Part shown: piece after piece, positions 57,601-64,000 of the stretch
Layout of the letters: each line of letters opens with the position of its first letter
How positions within the stretch are numbered: the stretch's first letter is position 1
From: Mercurialis annua
Taxonomy: Eukaryota > Streptophyta > Magnoliopsida > Malpighiales > Euphorbiaceae
Direction of reading: 5' to 3'
Length of the DNA: 64,000 nt
Assembly: GCF_937616625.2 (NCBI RefSeq)
Contig: NC_065570.1
Coordinates: forward strand, 42,415,665 to 42,479,664
Program-made: the position numbers and the translations under genes
The notes under the pieces: model-generated
What the model was told of the DNA's origin: nothing
What the model saw: only the letters and a program-made list of their open reading frames with translations
The model's database searches: none

Positions 57601-57780
57601 TATAGTAATGGTTAAAGTGCTTTTTAGTACTAGGTCAATCATTGTAATATCCCGTGTATTTTATATTATTTTTTCGTAAGTTTTCCGGTGGTTTTCTGGT
57701 CGTTTTACTTTATTTTTGTGATTTTGGTCTTCCGATTTGGTTTGTGGTTCAACCGGAGGGTTGAACCACCCTTCTTGGTC

Positions 57781-57931
57781 ATCAGGTCTCAAAATGAGAC
57801 CTGATTATGTTTGGTCTCGTACGAGACCTGAAGGTCCCGTACGAGACCTCTTCTTTCTTGCCCTGGTCTCGTACGAGACCAGGCTGTCCCGAACGAGACC
57901 TCAGCAGTTTTGCTGAGTCTCGTTCGAGACT
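57781..57931 (+). repeat. Dense cluster of perfect palindromes
   Basis: 57781-57805: ATCAGGTCTCA-AAA-TGAGACCTGAT. 57813-57828: GGTCTCGTACGAGACC. 57832-57849: the same core with one mismatch. 57862-57883: CCTGGTCTCG-TA-CGAGACCAGG, perfect over 22 bp. 57900-57917: CTCAGCA-GTTT-TGCTGAG. 57916-57931: AGTCTCG-TT-CGAGACT. The GTCTCG core is shared; outer arms differ and remain complementary. Confidence 0.95.
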
Positions 57932-59012
57932 TGTAAAGGCAGTTTGGGAGGCTTAATTTCTGCCATTATTACTCGGATTTCTTTCCTTTTCCAGCTGATT
58001 TGGTTTCTCTTTTTCCCTTCCTACATATTCAGCAATCTCTTGTCTCAAATCTTTTCGTTTTTCTCCTTGGTTTTCCTCTCCAAATTCTGCTCCAAACTCA
58101 GCCCCGTGGTAAGTGTTCTTGACCACTTTACATTTCAGATTTCAAGCTTTGAACATACTTTAGTTTTCTGATCCGTGTGTGTTCGTTTCTAGATCGAAAC
58201 TGAAACCGTTTGATCTCAGGCGTTCTAGACTCGTTTACCTTCGATTCAATTCGTTCGCTTCGCTTAACGGTACGCCGTTGATCTCGTTCTATTGCCGTTC
58301 GGTTTATCGCTTTTGTTTGTTAAATCCTGTTCTTGGTTGGTTTTGATTTCTGCCGATGGGTTCTTTTCATTTTGCATTGATTTTGATTGTTTGGAAATTA
58401 TAAATCTCTTGGGTTAGTGTTAGTTAAGCTTTCAATGTGAATCAATCCATTTTTCCTTTTCGTTCTTCGTCCTCGGAAAGTTTGGGATTCGGCAGTTAAC
58501 TTTGATGTTTGATTCTCCTTGATTAATTGATTGTGGGTGTGTAGCAATGGTGTTGTGTTGATTTGGTTTGATTTTTAGCTATTAAGTTGCTTTGGTTTGA
58601 TGAGGATTGAGATATGGACTTAGCTTCAGAAACTTGAAAATGGTGATATGCTAATACAGGGGTGGCAGGATGTTGATTATTTGATTTGGGAAAGATGGTT
58701 AAATTCTCATTTTAATCACCAAAGACTTTAACTTAAATCAACTTAATCCTTAAGGTTAAACTTTAAACTAATAACTTGGGTTTTATTTTGAATATAAATT
58801 AAATAGTGGAAATGATAGATAATTATAAATTAAGTTAATATAATTACTCGGGTAGTTATATTTGCCTTCAATGTCGTTTTGTCAAAAGTTGGCTAAATTA
58901 CAATTTAGCCCCTGAACTAAGTTATAACCTTATTAAGTGGATTTTTGATTAGTAACTTTATATAGGGTTTTAATTATAAACAAAAGCAATTATTTTGATT
59001 TTGGATAGCAAA

Positions 59013-59147
59013 TTGGCTAAAGTACAATTTAGTCCCTAATTGGCAAAAGTACAGTTTAGTCCCTAATTGGCTAAAGTACAATTTAGTCCATAATTGGCAA
59101 AAGTACAGTTTGGTCCCTAATTGGCTAAAGTGCAATTTAGTCCCTAA
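59013..59147 (+). repeat. Five tandem 27-bp units in an alternating A/B pattern
   Basis: Units read TTGGCTAAAGTACAATTTAG... (A) and TTGGCAAAAGTACAGTTTAG... (B) in the order A-B-A-B-A, so the repeat grew as a 54-bp dimer. A diverged A-like copy lies at about 58890. Confidence 0.9.
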
Positions 59148-59870
59148 ACTTTTATAAACTTAAAATGGTTAGATTTTTGGGGTGTAACTTGGATTACTTG
59201 AAATTGAAGTTATTGAGTTCCGCTTTTAAAATGGATTATTATTTTGTTAAATTGTTTTATAAATATAAACTTGGGTTTATATTTGATAAACGTTTTGAAT
59301 CGGGTTAGACTTGGGTCGCCCGACAAGTGAGGTTAGCTTGGTAGTTTATAATAACTCGGCTAACCCACTGTTTGGAAATTATTTATTATTTAAAGTTATT
59401 AAATAATATTTATAAATTGAATTATAAGCGAGAACTCAATAGACTTATATTAATTGGGCTTTATTACCTTTTGGATATATTTGTGTTACTTTGGATTGTT
59501 TATTTACTACGTGTTAATTGTGCTAGTCTTATGTGGTGTCTAGTACTCTCTAGAGTTAGGGTCTGATTTTAATAATTATTTTATTTGTCTAGACTCGTCT
59601 ACTGTTCGTGCTTCAGAGGCGAACCAGAGTTATTTGCTTGCCGGTATTTCACGCGGATTAGCAAGCAGTGAGTTTATATTTACTATTTACCGCTTTATTA
59701 AGTAAATTATTATTTTAATATTAAATATATATACTGTACGTATATTTCGAACTGTTTTTTTTATATTATGGCTCTTAGTTGGAACATGCTACCTAATGGG
59801 CATCATTAGGACTGCGTGCACACCGGTATTGATCTGGGTAAGGTATATATGGAAATGTGGTAACTCGGTG

Positions 59871-59983
59871 TGAGCATAGCTCTCGGGACCAGGTAGAGTA
59901 ACTCGGTGTAGCTCAGCTCTCGGGACTCTGGTATAAGTGTGGTCAGTGGTAACTCGGTGTAGCTCAGCTCTCGGGACCAGACC
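59871..59983 (+). repeat. Three copies of a ~30-bp LTR repeat
   Basis: Units start at 59871, 59899 and 59950 with TAACTCGGTGT and end CTCTCGGGAC. A single degenerate copy (aactcggtagaattatctcggg) lies in the LTR at 11281-14374 near 13710. Confidence 0.85.
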
Positions 59984-60577
59984 TATTGGATTATGATTAT
60001 TATTTAGAATTGTGGATTAGGGTTCCAACTATTATCTGTAATATCGTTATTAAATGTTTTAAACGTTTTAAAGGTTTTCCACTTAATAAATGTAAATAGT
60101 GGTATGAACTCATCTCAGTATATCTGACCCCGTTGTTTTTCCCAATTTTTCCCAGGGTTATGATCTGAGAGAGTCTGGTGATCTCCGCATTTACTTTTCC
60201 TCGGAGGTTCCATTTATTTTGATAAACTGTCAAACTATTTTATTCTTAGACCGCAGTAGTTGACTAGACGTCTTTATTATTGTTACAGTTGTTTGTCGGA
60301 TTGGTCTGACTGGTTATATTGCTCTGGCATGTTATGTATTTATTTCGGATTATTTATGTTATGCCTATTTTAGACTCAAAATTGAATAAACATGTTATAT
60401 TAACTGTTGATTATTATAACTGCTAGTTTAGGCTGAAGTCTCGGTTGCCCCCGAGCATTGGTTTTCTGCAGGTTTATGTGTTTATGATTTAAATGAAAGG
60501 CTAGCTACGGGTTTCGGTACTACATTACCCATACCCTAGCGCCGGTCGCGATTCATGAAAATGGGTCGTGACAAACT

Positions 60578-60589
60578 TGGTATCAGAGC
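60578..60589 (+). promoter_or_regulatory. Primer binding site of the young gypsy element
   Basis: TGGTATCAGAGC, 4 nt after the LTR end, is a perfect complement to the initiator tRNA-Met 3' end. Confidence 0.9.
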
Positions 60590-60913
60590 TTTGGTTTCAA
60601 ACCAAGGCCATTGCTTGTTATGTGTTTACTCTGTTAAGTATGGTTGTGTCTTAGGAACTACTGCGGATATAGGATTCTGTCATGTCTTTAAAAACGTCAT
60701 CTTTTGATTTTAAAACATTCTGCCTACACCAATAGGATTGCGTCGAGTTAGTCATTGTATGTTGATTTGATGTTGTTAAATGTTAATTTTATTTCACTTG
60801 GGTGAACATTTTATTGCTGTTGATTTCTTGGGAACTCCCATATGTTGCTTGTTTTGTTCATACTTGGGTATGAAATACCTGTTATTTAAATTGTTGTTGT
60901 TCAATCTTAGGAT
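60590..60913 (+). other. Leader of the young gypsy element
   Basis: Untranslated leader with the cacttgggtga block shared with the old fragment at about 9555. The Leu-rich frame starting at 60780 is out of frame with gag and is not considered real. Confidence 0.7.
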
Positions 60914-63900
60914 ATGGACACCGTTATTCGTACTCGTGCTCGTGCTGCGGCAGAGCAAGAAGCTGTGGCTGATGATGCGATTTCCATGGAAGTCGATCAG
61001 AACGTACCACCTGTTCAGGCTAATGCTGGACGTGGTCGAGGTGGAGGTGCTGGCAGAGGTAGAGGTGCTGGTAGAGGCAGAGGAGCTGGTGCTGGTAGAG
61101 GTGGAGCTAGAGGACACGGTGCAGCAGGTGTTCAGGCACCGAATGTGCAGCAGGCACCAGAGGTGCAACAAGCACCAAATATGCAAGCGTTCGACTTCAC
61201 TACTTTCTTGGCTGGCGTTGTCGAGATGCAGAACAATCAGACTCTACTGCAGAACCAGTGTAATATACTGGGTCAGTTAGCGCAGCAACAGCAACCTCAG
61301 GTTGGTGCTGTAGCTGGCATTGGTGGACTTGCTGGTGTCGGTCATATTCCAACAGACAGAGAGTTGGTGATGACCTACCTGAAGTTGAATCCGACTTCTT
61401 TTGATAGTACTGGGGATGCTCTTGACTTTTTGGAGGAATTTGAGTACAACAGTCAGAGGATTCAAGCTTCTGATCGTCAATCAGTGATGCTTGTGGAGAT
61501 GTCGCTGAAGGGTCCAACTAAGGACTGGTATCGCGATAACATCAGACCAGTTATGGATACCTTGTCTTGGGCTGATTTTGTGATCAGGTTCAGAGGTTAC
61601 TATCTACCCTTCTCTGTTACTGAGAGTTTTAGAGAAAAGCTGCTAAATTTGAAGAAGGGGGATAGATCAGTGACAGACTACACTACTGAGTTTGTACGTT
61701 TGGGGCGGTTTGCTACAGATCTACAGGGTGATCAAGAGCGAGTGAACGACCGTTATGTTAGGGGTTTAGGCTCAGAGTTTCTTCCTTTGCTGATAGGGAC
61801 AAACATGGAGTTTGCCCGGTTAGTGGATAGTGCGCGACGGATGGAGAATTCGATGGTTCAGTTTGGAACGATCTCTGACCCTTTCCAGAATCAAAAGGGA
61901 AAGAGTGACGTTCCTAGTGGGGGGCAACAGGCCCCAGTGCAGCATAGTAGTGGGAATTACTACAGTGGCTTTTCTCAGGCCAACAGGGGGAGTCGACGGA
62001 CTCACAACAAAGGGAGGCATAGTGCCAGGAGTGCTCCGTACAGTTCCAGTAGCAGTGGGAGCAACCGTGGTTCAGGACGCGGGTACAGTGGTGGATCGAA
62101 CATTCCATTCTGCCAGAATTGCAGACGTAGGCATTATGGTCAGTGCCAGTTAGCTCCTGGAGGTTGTTTCACTTGTGGCCAGCCGGGTCATTTTTCTAGG
62201 GAGTGTCCGACATCTGGGCAGCAGATGTCTAACTCCAGTGTGGCGCAGTCATCTTATCAGCAGCAGAGACCTGCGTTTACACAGTCTGTAGGGTACTCTC
62301 AACCTGCAGCATCTTTTGGTGGCCAGCGGGGCCGTGGTTCTGGTGGCAGAGGTTTTGGTGGCCGTGGTAACGGCGGTAGAGGTTCCAACGGTTATGGTAC
62401 TGGGCAGAGTTCGCAGCAACAGCCGCAGGGTCAGGCCAGAGTGTTCGCACTTACTCCTCAGGATGCGCGTGCATCAAACGCTGTGGTACAAGGTACCATC
62501 CCGATTTCTTTTACTGATGCTTTGGTATTATTTGATGCGGGTGCGACCCATTCGTTTGTTTCTACTTGTTTTGCTGGGAAATTGGGTAGAGCACCATCTG
62601 TTTTGAGTGAACCTCTAGCTGTGTCTACACCTATGTCTGAAGGTGTAGTAGTGGACGTTGTTTATCCTTCTTGTCCTGTGGTTATTCAGGGTAGAGAATT
62701 ATGTGCTGATTTGATTGTACTTGACGTTCTTTCTTTTGATGTTATCTTGGGGATGGACTGGTTGTCACGCCATTATGCTTCTATTGACTGTCGAGGGAAG
62801 TCAGTCGAGTTCAGGATTCCAGGTGATCTACCTTTTTCCTTTCAGGGAGAAAAGGCAGAGACACCTAAGAATCTGATTTCCGCCATCAAGGCGAAGCGGA
62901 TGTTAGGCAAGGGTTGCCAGGGTTTTCTTGCTGTGGTTCGTGATTTGGAGACTAGTAGTGGTGATATGCATAGTGTTCCGATAGTGAATGAGTTCACTGA
63001 TGTGTTTCCAGAGGAATTGCCTGGATTACCACCTGATCGTGATATTGAGTTTTGCATTGACGTGGTTTCTGGTACAGCTCCGATTTCGATACCGCCGCAT
63101 CGGATGGCTCCTGCAGAGCTGAAAGAGTTGAAGGACCAGTTACAAGAGTTGTTGGATAGAGGGTTCATCAGACCGAGTACTTCTCCGTGGGGTGCTCCAG
63201 TTCTGTTTGTAAAGAAGAAAGACGGTTCCTTTCGGCTGTGTATCGACTACAGACAGTTGAATAAGGCTACTGTCAAGAACAGATATCCTCTTCCTCGCAT
63301 CGATGATCTGTTTGACCAGTTGCAGGGTGCGAAGTGTTTTTCCAAGATTGATTTGAGGTCTGGGTATCATCAGCTACGGATCCGTGATGCAGATATGCCT
63401 AAGACTGCTTTTCGGACTCGTTATGGACATTTTGAGTTTCTGGTTATGTCCTTTGGTCTGACGAACGCACCAGCAGCGTTTATGGATATGATGAACAGAG
63501 TGTTCAAGCCGTTTTTGGATCAATTTGTTATCGTCTTCATTGATGACATTTTGATCTATTCTCGGAGTGAGGAGGAGCATGTTTACCATTTGAGGACTAT
63601 ACTACAGACGTTGCGTGAGCATCAGTTGTACGCTAAGTTCTTAAAATGTGAGTTCTGGTTGGATCAGGTTACCTTTCTAGGACACGTGGTGTCGAAAGAT
63701 GGGATCAAGGTTGATCCGAAGAAGATTGAGGCGGTTATGGATTGGCAGAGGCCAAGGTCAGTTACCGAGATCAGAAGTTTTCTGGGTTTAGCTGGCTACT
63801 ATCGTCGGTTCGTGCAAGATTTCTCCAGAATATCTGCACCTTTTACTAAACTGACACAGAAGGGTGTCAAGTTTGAGTGGACTGACAAGTGCGAGGCGAG

Positions 63901-64000
63901 CTTTGAGAAGCTCAAGGAGATTTTGACTACAGCTCCGGTTTTGGCATTGCCTTCTGGCATTGATGGTTTCACAGTGTATTGTGATGCGTCTCAGATTGGT
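60914..64000 (+). CDS. Gypsy gag-protease-reverse transcriptase polyprotein, intact but cut by the window edge
   Basis: The frame opens at 60914 ([20 protein letters not shown]) and is open for 1029 codons to the last base. Order: Gly/Arg-rich N-terminus (about residues 37-70); gag core with [22 protein letters not shown] and [19 protein letters not shown]; zinc knuckle [14 protein letters not shown] starting at Cys418; aspartic protease [10 protein letters not shown] (Asp541) and [18 protein letters not shown]; reverse transcriptase from about residue 700 with [17 protein letters not shown] YRQLNK (Tyr779), [33 protein letters not shown] and the catalytic FIDDIL (Asp877, Asp878); and the start of RNase H, YCDASQIG (Asp1024). 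RNase H, integrase and any chromodomain would lie beyond the window. No stop or frameshift is seen, so this copy may be functional. Gag and pol share one frame, as in the Tekay/Del branch of chromoviruses; without the C-terminus that branch is an inference. Confidence 0.95.
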   Translation, partial: MDTVIRTRARAAAEQEAVADDAISMEVDQNVPPVQANAGRGRGGGAGRGRGAGRGRGAGAGRGGARGHGAAGVQAPNVQQAPEVQQAPNMQAFDFTTFLAGVVEMQNNQTLLQNQCNILGQLAQQQQPQVGAVAGIGGLAGVGHIPTDRELVMTYLKLNPTSFDSTGDALDFLEEFEYNSQRIQASDRQSVMLVEMSLKGPTKDWYRDNIRPVMDTLSWADFVIRFRGYYLPFSVTESFREKLLNLKKGDRSVTDYTTEFVRLGRFATDLQGDQERVNDRYVRGLGSEFLPLLIGTNMEFARLVDSARRMENSMVQFGTISDPFQNQKGKSDVPSGGQQAPVQHSSGNYYSGFSQANRGSRRTHNKGRHSARSAPYSSSSSGSNRGSGRGYSGGSNIPFCQNCRRRHYGQCQLAPGGCFTCGQPGHFSRECPTSGQQMSNSSVAQSSYQQQRPAFTQSVGYSQPAASFGGQRGRGSGGRGFGGRGNGGRGSNGYGTGQSSQQQPQGQARVFALTPQDARASNAVVQGTIPISFTDALVLFDAGATHSFVSTCFAGKLGRAPSVLSEPLAVSTPMSEGVVVDVVYPSCPVVIQGRELCADLIVLDVLSFDVILGMDWLSRHYASIDCRGKSVEFRIPGDLPFSFQGEKAETPKNLISAIKAKRMLGKGCQGFLAVVRDLETSSGDMHSVPIVNEFTDVFPEELPGLPPDRDIEFCIDVVSGTAPISIPPHRMAPAELKELKDQLQELLDRGFIRPSTSPWGAPVLFVKKKDGSFRLCIDYRQLNKATVKNRYPLPRIDDLFDQLQGAKCFSKIDLRSGYHQLRIRDADMPKTAFRTRYGHFEFLVMSFGLTNAPAAFMDMMNRVFKPFLDQFVIVFIDDILIYSRSEEEHVYHLRTILQTLREHQLYAKFLKCEFWLDQVTFLGHVVSKDGIKVDPKKIEAVMDWQRPRSVTEIRSFLGLAGYYRRFVQDFSRISAPFTKLTQKGVKFEWTDKCEASFEKLKEILTTAPVLALPSGIDGFTVYCDASQIG

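Larger units (their letters stand above)
57643..60573 (+). mobile_element. 5' LTR of a young Tekay/Del-like gypsy element
   Basis: It starts TGTAATATCCCGTG and ends ATGGGTCGTGACA, 2931 bp, directly followed by a PBS and an open gag-pol frame. It holds a palindrome cluster (57781-57931), a five-unit repeat (59013-59147) and three copies of an AACTCGGTGTAGCTCAGCTC unit (59871-59983). The 3' LTR lies outside the window, so insertion age cannot be judged here. Confidence 0.88.

Noticed and set aside
57082..57679. Long overlapping frames of Tyr/Val/Cys/His repeats on both strands
   Set aside because: They are by-products of the microsatellite, in which most frames are open.
62842..63589. Minus-strand frames of 71-108 residues
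   Set aside because: They are antisense shadows of the gypsy protease and reverse transcriptase frame.
1..64000. tRNA, rRNA or microRNA genes
   Set aside because: None recognised by eye. The tRNA-like words found are primer binding sites; hairpins in LTRs lack evidence of being microRNA precursors.

Overview
This window looks like nuclear DNA from a flowering plant, probably a eudicot. It is AT-rich, its one recognisable host gene has GT-AG introns, and most of it is nested retroelements of plant type: Ty3/gypsy (Tekay/Del-like, Athila-like and Tat/Ogre-like), one Ty1/copia remnant and one L1-type LINE, plus several foldback DNA transposons. I see no bacterial, organellar or CRISPR features and recognise no tRNA or rRNA gene.

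Layout. 1-19.5 kb is a pile of mostly degraded gypsy elements on both strands: a truncated plus-strand LTR (69-2160), a minus-strand element (LTR 5556-9484, PBS, gag remnant), a plus-strand gag-protease fragment (9485-11280) cut by another long LTR (11281-14374), a further LTR end at 17359, and a minus-strand integrase tail (18862-19558). 19.6-30.6 kb is a plus-strand LTR split by a complete, young, minus-strand Athila-like element (20925-29904) with matching LTRs, a TGTGT target duplication, a tRNA-Asp-type PBS and a gag-protease reading frame fused to an integrase tail. 30.6-33.3 kb is a dead copia element. 34.6-37.8 kb is the only host gene found, a four-exon gene for the mitochondrial import-motor subunit PAM16, 116 residues, whose first exon contributes only the start codon. 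39.4-44.8 kb is a Tat/Ogre-like LTR containing a solo LTR and a foldback transposon. 45.0-47.4 kb is a very young non-coding LTR element with almost identical LTRs. 49.6-53.1 kb is a minus-strand LINE ORF2 remnant. 53.1-57.1 kb holds two more minus-strand LTR pieces, followed by an alternating purine/pyrimidine microsatellite. 57.6-64.0 kb is the 5' end of a young gypsy element: a 2.9 kb LTR, a PBS and an uninterrupted gag-protease-reverse transcriptase frame that runs off the window edge.

The most unusual signal is structural. LTRs of at least six different element families, and the cores of two foldback DNA transposons, contain clusters of short, mostly GC-rich palindromes. The words differ completely between families, while the arrangement is alike: several hairpin-capable units packed into about 70-200 bp in the upstream part of the LTR. 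In a solo LTR at 41.05-41.17 kb three successive units keep the same loop but have different, perfectly complementary outer stems. That is the pattern expected if base pairing, not sequence, is maintained. Four foldback transposons with 9-bp target duplications and GGCTTAA-like ends form a second coherent set.
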